Shown: piece by piece, positions 28,444 through 37,025 of the stretch | Layout of the letters: the number at the start of each line of letters is the position of its first letter | How positions within the stretch are numbered: position 1 is the first letter of the stretch | DNA from: Pseudomonas sp. KU26590 | GTDB taxonomy: Bacteria > Pseudomonadota > Gammaproteobacteria > Pseudomonadales > Pseudomonadaceae | Assembly: GCF_026153515.1 (NCBI RefSeq) | Contig: NZ_CP110644.1 | Span: 62,001 to 126,000 of the forward strand | Direction of reading: 5' to 3' | Length of the DNA stretch: 64,000 nt | Made by a program: the position numbers and the translations under genes | Notes under the pieces: model-generated | The model's database searches: none | Seen by the model: the letters and a program-made list of their open reading frames with translations, nothing else | Told to the model about the DNA's origin: nothing

Positions 28444-29409
28444 TTACTGCGCTTTCGCGACAGCAGCGGATGGCGTCCAGATCACATCAGCGATGCGCAA
28501 CGGTTTAGGGATCAGCTTGAGCTGGTAGAAGGTGTCGGCGATTTTCTGCTGCGCCGCGACGGTCTCTGGCGTGATGAACGAGGCGCCGTAGCCCTGACGT
28601 GTCACCGCCGTGCGAGCGATGTCTTCCGGCAGGCCGAGCAGCGGCGCGACCTGTTGGGTGACCTCTTCCGGGTTGGCCCTGGACCATTCGCCGACAGCGC
28701 GCACTTCTTCCACCAGGGTCTGGATCACCTTGGGGTGCTGCTGCGCATAGGGTTTGGTCGCCAGGTAGAACTGGTTGTTGTCGACAATGCCTTTGCCGTC
28801 GCGCAGGGTCTTGGCCTGAAGTTGCTGCTCGGCGGCGGCCTGGTAAGGATCCCAGATCACCCAGGCATCGACGCTCCCGCGTTCGAAGGCTGCACGGGCA
28901 TCGGCGGGCGGCAGGAAAACGGTCTGGATATCGGTGTACTTCAAGCCGGCTTCTTCCAAGGCGCGCACCAACAGGTAGTGCACGTTGGAGCCTTTGTTGA
29001 GGACGACTTTCTTGCCTTTGAGGTCTTTAACCGAAGTGATCGGCGAATCCTTGGGCACCAGGATCGCTTCGCTGGTGGGCGCTGGCGGTTCGGCGGCGAC
29101 ATACAGCAGATCAGCGCCGGCAGCCTGGGCAAACACGGGCGGGGTTTCGCCAGTTACGCCGAAGTCGATCGAGCCCACGTTCAGGCCTTCAAGCAGCTGC
29201 GGCCCACCGGGAAACTCGGTCCACTGGACCTGCACGCCTTGATCGGCGAGTTTTTTCTCGAGCGAACCTTTGGCCTTGAGTAGCACCAGCGTGCCGTATT
29301 TCTGATAACCGATGCGCAAGGTGTCTGCCTGCGCCTGAGCAAGGACGCCGAAGGAAACCGCCGCAGCAAACAGAGCGACCAGGCCTCGACGCAAAATAAC
29401 GGTGCCCAT
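28444..29409 (-). CDS. ssuA: Sulfonate ABC transporter substrate-binding protein
   Basis: A 321-residue periplasmic protein. ATG at 29409 (MGTVILRRGLVALFAAAVSF), with AAAGGAG just before, gives a signal peptide cut after AQA. The mature part begins DTLRIGYQKYGTLVLLKAKG and contains QVQWTEFPGGPQLLEGLNVG, both typical of SsuA/TauA proteins, and WVIWDPYQAAAEQQLQAKTL. It delivers alkanesulfonates to SsuBC. Sulfate-starvation control by a Cbl/CysB-type regulator is expected but no site was identified. Confidence 0.92.
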   Translation of the reverse strand: MGTVILRRGLVALFAAAVSFGVLAQAQADTLRIGYQKYGTLVLLKAKGSLEKKLADQGVQVQWTEFPGGPQLLEGLNVGSIDFGVTGETPPVFAQAAGADLLYVAAEPPAPTSEAILVPKDSPITSVKDLKGKKVVLNKGSNVHYLLVRALEEAGLKYTDIQTVFLPPADARAAFERGSVDAWVIWDPYQAAAEQQLQAKTLRDGKGIVDNNQFYLATKPYAQQHPKVIQTLVEEVRAVGEWSRANPEEVTQQVAPLLGLPEDIARTAVTRQGYGASFITPETVAAQQKIADTFYQLKLIPKPLRIADVIWTPSAAVAKAQ

Positions 29410-29611
29410 GGCACGCTCCTTTGGTGTGTAGCTAAGAGGTGGCACCTGCTCGTCCGATGGCGGACCAGTAAGGCAGAAAGGGATTCATGGCCGGCGATCT
29501 CGCCAGGACGGAAAGACCATAACAGGGGATGGTTATTCTATAAAATCATATTTATTCATTTGGTTAGCACCAAAAAGAATATAAGAATTGTCGTGATTAG
29601 ACGCCTTTACC

Positions 29612-29702
29612 TTGTAGGAGCGCGCTTGCCCGCGAACGCATCTTTCCAGACGATGCTCATGTCACAGGAAGACCGCAATCGCGGGCAAGCGCGCTCCTAC
29701 AG
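29612..29702. repeat. REPIN (GTAGGAGCGCGCTTGCCCGCG family) upstream of ssuA
   Basis: Inverted arms TGTAGGAGCGCGCTTGCCCG and CGGGCAAGCGCGCTCCTACA flank ~45 bases in the 29410-29808 gap. It separates the ssu operon from lsfA, at the place where ssuE would be expected. Confidence 0.9.
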
Positions 29703-29760
29703 GTGAGAGCATCACGCGGCTTCTTTAATTGAACGCAGTTGATCGAACACAGGACTCATG

Positions 29761-29783
29761 AAAAAGGGCCGACAAGTCGGCCC
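29761..29783 (-). terminator. Rho-independent terminator of lsfA
   Basis: Read on the minus strand, GGGCCGACTTGTCGGCCC is followed by TTTTT. It lies 26 bases after the lsfA stop codon. Confidence 0.85.
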
Positions 29784-29808
29784 TCATGTCGTGGTTGAAA
29801 CGTGTGTG

Positions 29809-30447
29809 TCAGCGGTTCGGCTGTGGCGTCAGACGCAGGTAAGGCGTAACGGCTTTATAGCCTTTGGGGAAGCGCTCTTTGATCTCTGCTTCGTCCTTGA
29901 TCGACGGCACGATCACAACGTCTTCGCCATCCTTCCAGTTAGCCGGCGTCGCGACTTTGTAGTTGTCGGTCAGCTGCAGCGAGTCGATTACCCGCAGGAT
30001 CTCGTGGAAGTTGCGGCCGGTGCTGGCCGGGTAGGTGATGGTCAGGCGGATCTTCTTGTTCGGGTCGATCACGAACAGCGAACGCACCGTCAGGGTTTCG
30101 CTGGCATTGGGGTGAATCAGGTCGTACAGCTCGGAGACCTTGCGATCCTCGTCCGCCAGGATCGGGAAGTTCACGATGGTGTTCTGCGTGGTGTTGATGT
30201 CGCCGATCCACTTGGTGTGGGATTCGGCCGAGTCAACGGACAGGGCAATCGCCTTGACGTTGCGCTTGTCGAATTCGTCTTTCAGTTTTGCGGTGAAGCC
30301 CAGCTCGGTGGTGCAGACGGGGGTGAAGTCAGCGGGGTGCGAAAACAATACCGCCCATTTGCCGCCCAGCCACTCGTGAAACCTGATCGGTCCTTCGCTG
30401 GAGTTCTGTTCGAAGTCGGGTGCGATGTCGCCGAGTTTAAGGCCCAT
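29809..30447 (-). CDS. lsfA: 1-Cys peroxiredoxin LsfA
   Basis: A 212-residue Prx6-type peroxiredoxin. The peroxidatic Cys45 lies in PADFTPVCTTELG, with the conserved P38/T42 context. It is the only cysteine in the protein, so it is a 1-Cys enzyme that must be recycled by an external thiol or ascorbate. DIAPDFEQNSSEGPIRFHEW and the C-terminal FPKGYKAVTPYLRLTPQPN are LsfA-like. In pseudomonads lsfA lies near ssu genes and is induced by sulfate starvation, which fits its position here. It protects cells from hydroperoxides. Confidence 0.93.
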   Translation of the reverse strand: MGLKLGDIAPDFEQNSSEGPIRFHEWLGGKWAVLFSHPADFTPVCTTELGFTAKLKDEFDKRNVKAIALSVDSAESHTKWIGDINTTQNTIVNFPILADEDRKVSELYDLIHPNASETLTVRSLFVIDPNKKIRLTITYPASTGRNFHEILRVIDSLQLTDNYKVATPANWKDGEDVVIVPSIKDEAEIKERFPKGYKAVTPYLRLTPQPNR

Positions 30448-30546
30448 TTAGTCGTGCTCCTTGGATAATGAGTTATCAATCACTGTGCATCCCGACATCT
30501 GAAAACAAAAGGAACGATTCGTGCTGAATGGCAGGGTTTCAGGCAT

Positions 30547-30574
30547 AAAAAAGCCCCGCCGAAGCGGGGCTCTG
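30547..30574 (-). terminator. Rho-independent terminator of the porin gene
   Basis: On the minus strand AGCCCCGCTTCGGCGGGGCT runs into TTTTTT, 16 bases after the porin stop codon. Confidence 0.9.
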
Positions 30575-30589
30575 TTCAACACATCACGC

Positions 30590-31981
30590 TTATTTGAAGG
30601 CGTAGGTGTAGTTGAGGACCACACGGGTCTGGTCGATGTTCTGTTGCAGCGAGTACAGATCGTCATCCGAACGCAGGTTGGCACGACGAACAGTAACGCC
30701 GAAGCCTTTCAGGAGGCTGTCCTGGAACACGTAGTCGATGCGCATGTCGCGTTCCCACTCGGAACCGCGGCCACCGGTCTGCAGACGGATCTGATCACCG
30801 TACAGGTAAGCGATCGCAGCCTTCAAACCTGGAACGCCCAGGCGTGCGAAGTCGTACGAGTACTGACCGAACTTGGTCTGCTCACCTGCGCGGGTGAAGT
30901 TGGTGATCATGCTGTCGGTGAACAGGTAAACGGAGTTACCACCTTCCCCTTCGAAGCTGTTTCTGTTCGCAACAAACGCGTTACCGTTCTTGGTCACGTT
31001 ACCGCTGTTGATGATCGGCATGGCGCCGCTGTCGCTGGAAGACTGGTAACCCAACATCAGCGCATGGCCACCCAGGGTATAGGTGAACATTGCGGTCCAG
31101 AGATCGTTATCAACTTCGCCGTTGTCGCTACCGGTACCTGCATAACCGTTGCCGATCAGCTTGTAGCCTGTGTTGTTAGCGTCGCCGTTTTTGCCGTCGG
31201 AGGTGCTATGGAAGTAACGCAGGTCAGTCTTGAAGGACTGGTCTTCAGCGATTGGCAGGACGTGCACCAGACCGAGGAACTGCTGTTTGTAATAATCTTC
31301 CAGGTTGGCGTAGTAGTACTGAACGGTCAGGTCTTTGGTGACTTTATAGTCGCCACCCGCGAACTGGAAGTTGTTGGAGCCTTTGGTGCCACCTTGAACC
31401 GACAGGTCAGCGTAGTTAGTGGAAGCACGGCCAGCAGCCTGAGTCAGCTTACCGGCGGTCAGGGTCAGACCGTCAAATTCCTTGGAGGTAATGATGCCAC
31501 CTTCAAAGGTCTGCGGCAGCAGACGACCGTCGTTCGACACCAGGATTGGCAGGTTAGGCTGCAGGGCATTACCGACTTTAAGCTCGGTCTTGGAGATCTT
31601 GACCTTGGCGTTGGCACCGGCGCGAGCCCAATCGTGGTCAGGAGTACCGTCGGAGCTCATAGGCGAAACAGTGTTCACCGTGTTTGCCTGACGATTGTCG
31701 ATGCCGCCGCTCAGGTTAATGCCGTACATGCCCTGCACGTCAAGACCGAAGCCGAAGGTGCCAGGGGTGTAGCCGGAGATAAAGTTGAACAGAAAGCCTT
31801 GGGTGGTCTGGCGCTGATCTTGCGCCTTCGTACCGTTGGACGCAGCCTGACGCGGATCTTGTTCGAAATACAAAGTACGGGAACTGAGTGTCGCTTTGCT
31901 GTCATCCAGGAAACCAGCTGCACCAGCCTGAGTAGCCAAGACACCTGCGTATACGGCCAAGGCCAGGGTGGACTTCTTCAT
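30590..31981 (-). CDS. OprD-family outer-membrane porin
   Basis: An outer-membrane channel of 463 residues. The signal peptide is MKKSTLALAVYAGVLATQAG, cut after AGA. The mature N-terminus AGFLDDSKATLSSRTLYFEQ is characteristic of OprD-family (OccD/OccK) porins. The end DQTRVVLNYTYAFK has the terminal aromatic beta-strand needed for outer-membrane insertion. An 18-strand barrel is expected. GAGGAG lies nine bases before the ATG. Members take up basic amino acids or carboxylates; the subgroup and substrate are not clear. It could also help sulfonate uptake, given ssu and lsfA downstream, but that is speculative. Confidence 0.9.
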   Translation of the reverse strand: MKKSTLALAVYAGVLATQAGAAGFLDDSKATLSSRTLYFEQDPRQAASNGTKAQDQRQTTQGFLFNFISGYTPGTFGFGLDVQGMYGINLSGGIDNRQANTVNTVSPMSSDGTPDHDWARAGANAKVKISKTELKVGNALQPNLPILVSNDGRLLPQTFEGGIITSKEFDGLTLTAGKLTQAAGRASTNYADLSVQGGTKGSNNFQFAGGDYKVTKDLTVQYYYANLEDYYKQQFLGLVHVLPIAEDQSFKTDLRYFHSTSDGKNGDANNTGYKLIGNGYAGTGSDNGEVDNDLWTAMFTYTLGGHALMLGYQSSSDSGAMPIINSGNVTKNGNAFVANRNSFEGEGGNSVYLFTDSMITNFTRAGEQTKFGQYSYDFARLGVPGLKAAIAYLYGDQIRLQTGGRGSEWERDMRIDYVFQDSLLKGFGVTVRRANLRSDDDLYSLQQNIDQTRVVLNYTYAFK

Positions 31982-32975
31982 TGTGTATCGCTCCTCATGA
32001 ATCTAATTTTTGTAGTTCCCGGGCCCGAGCCTAAGGCTCAAAACCGAGGATGCGCGATTAGCGCCGGACCTGACTCGGTGAGTCAATGGCCCCAAGACTA
32101 ATTGACTAGACCGCGTTACAACTGGCTGCGAGGTAAGGTAAATCCTTTAAACCCAAAACGACTTTTAAGACCTGCCTTTATGCCAGGCAGTTATATGTCA
32201 CAAGCCGTTTCAGCCGTCCGTTGCGGAGTGTATCGGCCCTAATCCGTAATTCCCAAATCATATTTCAGTGCCGTTCGTCAGATCGATACGTTTAGAGCTG
32301 TCGTACAACCGGAACTTGACCGGCAAGTCACGGTCCGCATGCGAAACCGGGTGAGAAATGCAGTTCTAACCTACTGAAAGCACTGATATTTCTACTTTGG
32401 TAGTCGGAAATATTGCAGTTGTCACCCTGCAGTCCGTCTGTTTTCTAAAAACGGCTCGAAAAATGTCTTCCGCGTGCGAATCGAACCGCACATTCGCCGC
32501 TTGATACCTGCCCCGCTCCAGATCTGCCCGCAGGGCAGCCTCCAATCAGGCCAGATGCATCTTTGAGCGGGCGTCGCGATCGTATTTACAAATTGTGACG
32601 TTTCGATGAAACGCCAGCGAGGGAATATATTCTTTCGATGAAGCACAGCGTGAAGCGCTAGGTGCGAACCACGCCAATCAAATCAGGAGGTCAGTGATTT
32701 CAGAGGTACGTGCATCACTTTGGTCACTCGCCACCATCGGATGCGCGAATAACGTGCAAAAATGCTCACTAAATATCCAACTCCGAAAGCAGATTCGAAC
32801 CTCAGCTTGGGGTAGGCAGGGAAATGGCGCGATCTACAAGGCCCTAAATCCGCCGTTTGCAGGACATTACAAATATTCCTACGGATAATTCTCAAAACTG
32901 GCACGCACGCTGCAATAGGTTATACATCACCAGTTTTGGGGACCTTGGTACAGGCAGGCCGGGGATTCCCCTCTT
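31982..32975. other. ~1-kb gap without a convincing gene; operator-like repeats
   Basis: Frames here are short and have no family resemblance. The best is GTG 32694 (64 codons) behind AGGAGG, but with only three bases of spacing. Visible structure: a small hairpin CTGCCT...AGGCAG (32172-32190), a perfect inverted repeat CGTTTCGATGAAACG (32599-32613), and a second copy of its core TTTCGATGAA at 32633-32642, 32 bases further on. The stretch contains the porin promoter and perhaps decayed sequence or a small RNA, none of which I can prove. Confidence 0.5.
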
Positions 32976-33389
32976 TTATTCCTCCCGGAGACTGACCTCC
33001 AGTCTCCAGCGCCCGTCCTGGGTTGCACCGCGCCAGTCGCCGTGCAGAGGACGGGCCGCCAGCAGGTTCAGCAACAACCCCTTATCGCTTCGTTGCACCC
33101 TCCAGCGCACGTCTTTGCCGTTGAGCTTCAGCTCGCCTTTTTGCGGCTGGCCCTGGGCGTTGAATAGAAGTGCGACCGCGCCGTCGATGTGTTCGCCGTG
33201 GAGCTGCGGCTCGCGGTTGAACCACACGGCAACGCCATCCGGCAGCACTTCAATGGTTTGCAGCTGAATGGGGTCCGGGGTTGTCACGCGGCCGATCATC
33301 AGACCGACCATCACGCCAACGATCGCCACCGAGCCCAGAAACTTGGGCCACAGCTTCGGTCTGGGGTCTTCTTCAGGGGTAGAATGCAT
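32976..33389 (-). CDS. Membrane-anchored hypothetical protein
   Basis: A protein of ~137 residues (ATG 33389; an in-frame ATG at 33416 would overlap the trmL start and add nine residues). The N-terminus is charged (MHSTPEEDPRPKLWPKF), then one helix LGSVAIVGVMVGLMIGRV anchors it. The remaining ~100 residues are periplasmic with beta-type segments (EVLPDGVAVWFNREPQLHGE and DGRWRLEVSLREE). I do not recognise a named family. It is divergent from trmL with about 25 bases between starts, so the two share a promoter region. Confidence 0.75.
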   Translation of the reverse strand: MHSTPEEDPRPKLWPKFLGSVAIVGVMVGLMIGRVTTPDPIQLQTIEVLPDGVAVWFNREPQLHGEHIDGAVALLFNAQGQPQKGELKLNGKDVRWRVQRSDKGLLLNLLAARPLHGDWRGATQDGRWRLEVSLREE

Positions 33390-33414
33390 CCCGTCCTTTC
33401 GTTCGGAGCCGTGC

Positions 33415-33870
33415 ATGTTTCACGTGATCCTTTTTCAACCAGAAATTCCGCCGAATACCGGCAACATCATCAGGCTCTGCGCCAACAGCGGCTGCAGCCT
33501 GCATTTGATCGAGCCGCTGGGCTTCGAGCTGGATGACAAGCGCCTGCGTCGAGCCGGCCTTGATTACCACGAATACGCCACGCTGCATCGTCACGCCGAC
33601 CTGCCAAGCTGCCTTGAAAGCATCGGCCACCCGCGGCTGTTTGCTTTTACCACAAAGGGCTCGCGGGTTTTCCACGATGCGCAATTCGAGGAAGGTGATG
33701 CCTTCCTCTTCGGCCCGGAAAGCCGAGGGTTGCCGCCGGAGGTGCTGGATCCGCTGTCGAGCGACCAACGCCTGCGCCTGCCGATGCGCGAAGGCTGCCG
33801 CAGTCTGAATCTGTCGAATACCGTGGCGGTGGCGGTGTATGAAGGCTGGCGGCAGCTGGGGTTCAAGTAG
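33415..33870 (+). CDS. trmL: tRNA (cytidine(34)-2'-O)-methyltransferase TrmL
   Basis: A 151-residue SPOUT-class methyltransferase that 2'-O-methylates the wobble base of tRNA-Leu. The start is ATG 33415 (MFHVILFQPEIPPNTGNIIR), preceded by GGAG. NTGNIIRLCANSGCSLHLIE, FLFGPESRGLPPEVL and LRLPMREGCRSLNLSNTVAV are the three SPOUT/SpoU motifs that form the trefoil knot binding S-adenosylmethionine. The length equals that of E. coli TrmL. Confidence 0.95.
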   Translation: MFHVILFQPEIPPNTGNIIRLCANSGCSLHLIEPLGFELDDKRLRRAGLDYHEYATLHRHADLPSCLESIGHPRLFAFTTKGSRVFHDAQFEEGDAFLFGPESRGLPPEVLDPLSSDQRLRLPMREGCRSLNLSNTVAVAVYEGWRQLGFK

Positions 33871-33902
33871 CAGCCACGCTGCAGAAAGTCATACGCCGCC
33901 CA

Positions 33903-33932
33903 CAAAAAAGCGCCCATCACAGGCGCTTTTTT
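33903..33932. terminator. Bidirectional terminator between trmL and secB
   Basis: AAAAAAGCGCC-(CATCACA)-GGCGCTTTTTT carries an A-run before and a T-run after the stem, so it can end both convergent transcripts. Confidence 0.9.
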
Positions 33933-33948
33933 ATTGCAGCGACAACGC

Positions 33949-34443
33949 TTACTGAACGGTAGGCGTTGGCGTTTCGCCACTTTCCTGCATGCGTTGCAGT
34001 TCTTGCGCGTACAGGGCGTCGAAGTTCACCGGGGCCAGCATCAGCGCAGGGAACGAACCACGGACAACCAGGCTGTCGATGGTTTCGCGAGCGTACGGGA
34101 AAAGGATGTTCGGGCAGAACGCGCCCAGGGTGTGGCTCATCGAGCTGGCATCCAGGCCCTTGATCAGGAAAATACCGGCTTGCTGGACTTCAGCGATAAA
34201 GGCGATTTCTTCGCCGTTCTTCACTTCGACCGACAGGGTCAGCACGACTTCGTAGAAGTCATTTTCCAGCTGCTTCTGGCGGGTGTTGAGGTCCAGGCTG
34301 ACGCTCGGGGTCCATTCCTGACGGAAGATCGCCGGGCTTTTTGGCGCTTCGAACGACAGGTCGCGGACGTAGATGCGTTGCAGGGAAAACTGCGGTGCTT
34401 CTTCTTCGTTGGAAATGGCGCCGTTATTCGGTTGATCAGTCAT
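33949..34443 (-). CDS. secB: Protein-export chaperone SecB
   Basis: A 164-residue SecB, the tetrameric chaperone that keeps preproteins unfolded and hands them to Sec[21 protein letters not shown] and the acidic loop segment [15 protein letters not shown] agree with the family, as do [20 protein letters not shown] and [20 protein letters not shown]. It starts an apparent minus-strand run with the upstream grxC and rhodanese genes, an order kept across gamma-proteobacteria. Confidence 0.96.
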   Translation of the reverse strand: MTDQPNNGAISNEEEAPQFSLQRIYVRDLSFEAPKSPAIFRQEWTPSVSLDLNTRQKQLENDFYEVVLTLSVEVKNGEEIAFIAEVQQAGIFLIKGLDASSMSHTLGAFCPNILFPYARETIDSLVVRGSFPALMLAPVNFDALYAQELQRMQESGETPTPTVQ

Positions 34444-34520
34444 CTCAGATCCTTACATTGGGGTCTTGTAGGCTTCCGGGCTGTGCAAAAAACGATCGTT
34501 TCCCACAGCCCGGTTCGAAT

Positions 34521-34775
34521 TCAGGCGCTCAGCAGCTTATCCAGCTTGCCGGCGCGCTCCAGCGCGAACAGGTCATCGCAACCGCCAACATGGACCGAGC
34601 CGATCCAGATCTGCGGAACCGAGGTACGCCCGGATTTTTTGGTCATTTCAGCACGAATCTGTGGCTTGCCGTCGACCTTGATCTCTTGGAAGCCGACACC
34701 CTTGCCCGCCAGCAGCGACTTGGCGCGGGAGCAATAAGGGCAGTAATCGCTGGAGTAGACGACGACGTCGGTCAT
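34521..34775 (-). CDS. grxC: Glutaredoxin 3
   Basis: An 84-residue glutathione-dependent dithiol oxidoreductase. The active site is SSDYCPYCSRA (Cys12 and Cys15). The TSVPQIWIG cis-proline block and GGCDDLFALE, which binds glutathione, are present. It lies one base from the end of the upstream rhodanese gene and 77 bases before secB. Confidence 0.95.
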   Translation of the reverse strand: MTDVVVYSSDYCPYCSRAKSLLAGKGVGFQEIKVDGKPQIRAEMTKKSGRTSVPQIWIGSVHVGGCDDLFALERAGKLDKLLSA

Positions 34776-34776
34776 T

Positions 34777-35190
34777 TCACTTCACCAGCGGCAGGTTGTC
34801 ACCGCGCCACGACGAAATACCACCGGACAGCTTGGCGGCGTTGAAGCCCACCTTCAGCAGTTCACGGGCGGTATGGCCGGCGTGCTGGCCAGCGGCGTCA
34901 ACGATGATCAGGGTTTTAGGCTTGAATTTCTCCAGCTCCGCTGTGCGGGTCAGGATTTTGTCCTGGGGGAAATTCACGGCGCCGACGATGTGGCCGGCAG
35001 TGAAGTCTTTTTTGGTGCGGACGTCGATGACAATGGCTTCATCGCGGTTGACCAGAGCGGTCAATTCGCCGGTGCTCAGGCTGCGGCCACCTTTGCTAAG
35101 CTCCGTTGCGATCAGCAGGCCCAGCAGGATGACGAAAGCACCCGTCAGCAAATAGTGATTCGTGGCAAATTCAATCAGGTGAGCAACCAT
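34777..35190 (-). CDS. Membrane-anchored rhodanese-like protein lacking the catalytic Cys
   Basis: A 137-residue protein (ATG 35190, MVAHLIEFATNHYLLTGAFV) with one N-terminal membrane helix (~12-30) and a rhodanese domain (~40-135). IVIDVRTKKDFTAGHIVGAV is the conserved CH2A-like block. The loop that normally carries the sulfur-accepting Cys (CxxGxR) reads IIVDAAGQHAGHTARE: there is no Cys in the domain. It is therefore probably not a sulfurtransferase. This gene in front of grxC-secB is a standard pseudomonad arrangement (YibN-like). Confidence 0.9.
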   Translation of the reverse strand: MVAHLIEFATNHYLLTGAFVILLGLLIATELSKGGRSLSTGELTALVNRDEAIVIDVRTKKDFTAGHIVGAVNFPQDKILTRTAELEKFKPKTLIIVDAAGQHAGHTARELLKVGFNAAKLSGGISSWRGDNLPLVK

Positions 35191-35351
35191 CATCAGGTTC
35201 CAGGGCGTTAAAATGTCGGCCAGTATACACAGCACCCAAGGTCGGCCAAAGCCCGTACGGCAGTGACGTCGTTTAGCTTGTTGCTGATTTGAACTTGTCC
35301 CTAAACTGTCGATCTTTTTTCTACTTCACCTATTAGCCAAGAGTGGGATTC

Positions 35352-36887
35352 ATGACTACCACGCCTAAACCTCTGGTTCTGATCATCCTTGACGGCTTCG
35401 GTCACAGCGACAGCCACCACGGCAATGCGGTCTACGCAGCGAAGATGCCGGTCTTCGATCGCTTGTACCAAACCATGCCTAATGGCTTGATCTCCGGGTC
35501 CGGCATGGATGTCGGGCTGCCTGACGGGCAGATGGGCAACTCCGAAGTCGGCCACATGAACCTGGGCGCCGGCCGCGTGGTGTATCAGGACTTCACCCGC
35601 GTGACCAAAGCGATCCGCGACGGTGAGTTCTTCGAAAACCCCAACATCTGCAAAGCAGTCGATCTGGCCGTTGGCGCTGGCAAGGCCGTCCACATCCTCG
35701 GCCTGTTGTCCGACGGCGGCGTGCACAGCCATGAAGATCACCTGGTGGCGATGGTCGAGCTGGCAGTCAAACGTGGTGCCGACAAGATTTACCTGCACGC
35801 CTTCCTCGATGGTCGCGACACGCCACCGCGCAGCGCCCATCAATACCTGCAGACCATGGAAGCGGCCTACGCGCGCCTGGGCAAGGGTCGCACTGCCACG
35901 ATCATCGGCCGTTACTTCGCCATGGACCGCGACAATCGCTGGGACCGTGTCGAATCCGCCTACAACCTGATCGTCGACGGCACTTCGGAATTCCACGCCG
36001 ACAACACCAAAGCTGCGCTGGACGCCGCTTATGCACGTGGGGAAAACGACGAATTCGTCAAAGCCACCAGCATCGGCGCACCGGTGAGTGTCGAAGACGG
36101 CGACGCAGTCGTGTTCATGAACTTCCGCTCCGACCGTGCCCGCGAACTGACCCGCGTATTCGTCGAAGACGATTTCGCAGACTTCGCCCGTCGTCGTCAG
36201 GCCAAACTGGCCGGCTTCGTCACGCTGACCAAGTACGCAGCCACCATCGACGCACCGGCGGCGTTCGAAAAGGCCGGCCTGCACAATGTGCTCGGCGAAT
36301 ACCTCTCGAACAACGGCAAAACGCAGCTGCGCATCGCCGAAACCGAGAAATACGCTCACGTAACGTTCTTCTTCTCCGGCGGCCGTGAAGAACCGTTCCC
36401 CGGCGAAGAACGCATCCTGATCCCGTCTCCGAAAGTCGCGACCTACGACCTGCAGCCGGAAATGAGCGCGCCGGAAGTGACCGACAGAATCGTCGACGCC
36501 ATCGAGCATCAGCGTTACGACGTGATCGTCGTCAACTACGCCAACGGCGACATGGTGGGCCACAGCGGGATCATGGAAGCAGCGGTCAAAGCCGTTGAGT
36601 GCCTGGACGTGTGCGTTGGCCGGATCACTCAAGCGCTGGAAAAAGTCGGCGGCGAAGCGCTGATCACGGCCGACCACGGCAACGTCGAACAGATGACCAA
36701 CGAGCAGACCCACCAGCCTCACACCGCTCACACCACCGAGCCGGTGCCGTTCGTTTATGTAGGCAAGCGTGACCTGAAGGTGCGCGAAGGCGGCGTGCTG
36801 GCAGACGTGGCGCCGACCATGCTGATGTTGCTCGGGATGGAAATCCCGACAGAAATGACCGGTACGCCGATTCTGGTCGCCAAGTAA
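35352..36887 (+). CDS. gpmI: 2,3-bisphosphoglycerate-independent phosphoglycerate mutase
   Basis: A 511-residue Mn-dependent phosphoglycerate mutase of glycolysis/gluconeogenesis. I chose ATG 35352 ([20 protein letters not shown]); GTG 35343 is the alternative. LIILDGFG binds metal, the nucleophilic Ser is in [30 protein letters not shown] follows, and the second metal site is [13 protein letters not shown] with [10 protein letters not shown]. Length and motifs are fully standard. It is divergent from the rhodanese gene. Confidence 0.97.
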   Translation: MTTTPKPLVLIILDGFGHSDSHHGNAVYAAKMPVFDRLYQTMPNGLISGSGMDVGLPDGQMGNSEVGHMNLGAGRVVYQDFTRVTKAIRDGEFFENPNICKAVDLAVGAGKAVHILGLLSDGGVHSHEDHLVAMVELAVKRGADKIYLHAFLDGRDTPPRSAHQYLQTMEAAYARLGKGRTATIIGRYFAMDRDNRWDRVESAYNLIVDGTSEFHADNTKAALDAAYARGENDEFVKATSIGAPVSVEDGDAVVFMNFRSDRARELTRVFVEDDFADFARRRQAKLAGFVTLTKYAATIDAPAAFEKAGLHNVLGEYLSNNGKTQLRIAETEKYAHVTFFFSGGREEPFPGEERILIPSPKVATYDLQPEMSAPEVTDRIVDAIEHQRYDVIVVNYANGDMVGHSGIMEAAVKAVECLDVCVGRITQALEKVGGEALITADHGNVEQMTNEQTHQPHTAHTTEPVPFVYVGKRDLKVREGGVLADVAPTMLMLLGMEIPTEMTGTPILVAK

Positions 36888-36894
36888 GCCCCTC

Positions 36895-36929
36895 GAACCG
36901 GTCCGCCAGTCGCTGGCGGGCCGGTTTTG
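36895..36929 (+). terminator. Rho-independent terminator after gpmI
   Basis: GAACCGGTCCGCCAG-(TCG)-CTGGCGGGCCGGTTTTG forms a long stem with a short T-run, eight bases after the stop codon. Confidence 0.85.
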
Positions 36930-37025
36930 TATGAAATGTCTGACGGCCACGTCGTCCGAGCGTTTTTTTTGCAGCCACCGCCGGGCATACTAGGCCCGTC
37001 TTCACTCCTGGTATCGCCCAACCTC

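Noticed and set aside
32694..32888. 64-codon frame behind AGGAGG upstream of the membrane-anchored hypothetical
   Set aside because: Only three bases separate the ribosome site from GTG, too short for efficient initiation, and the product has no domain-like features.
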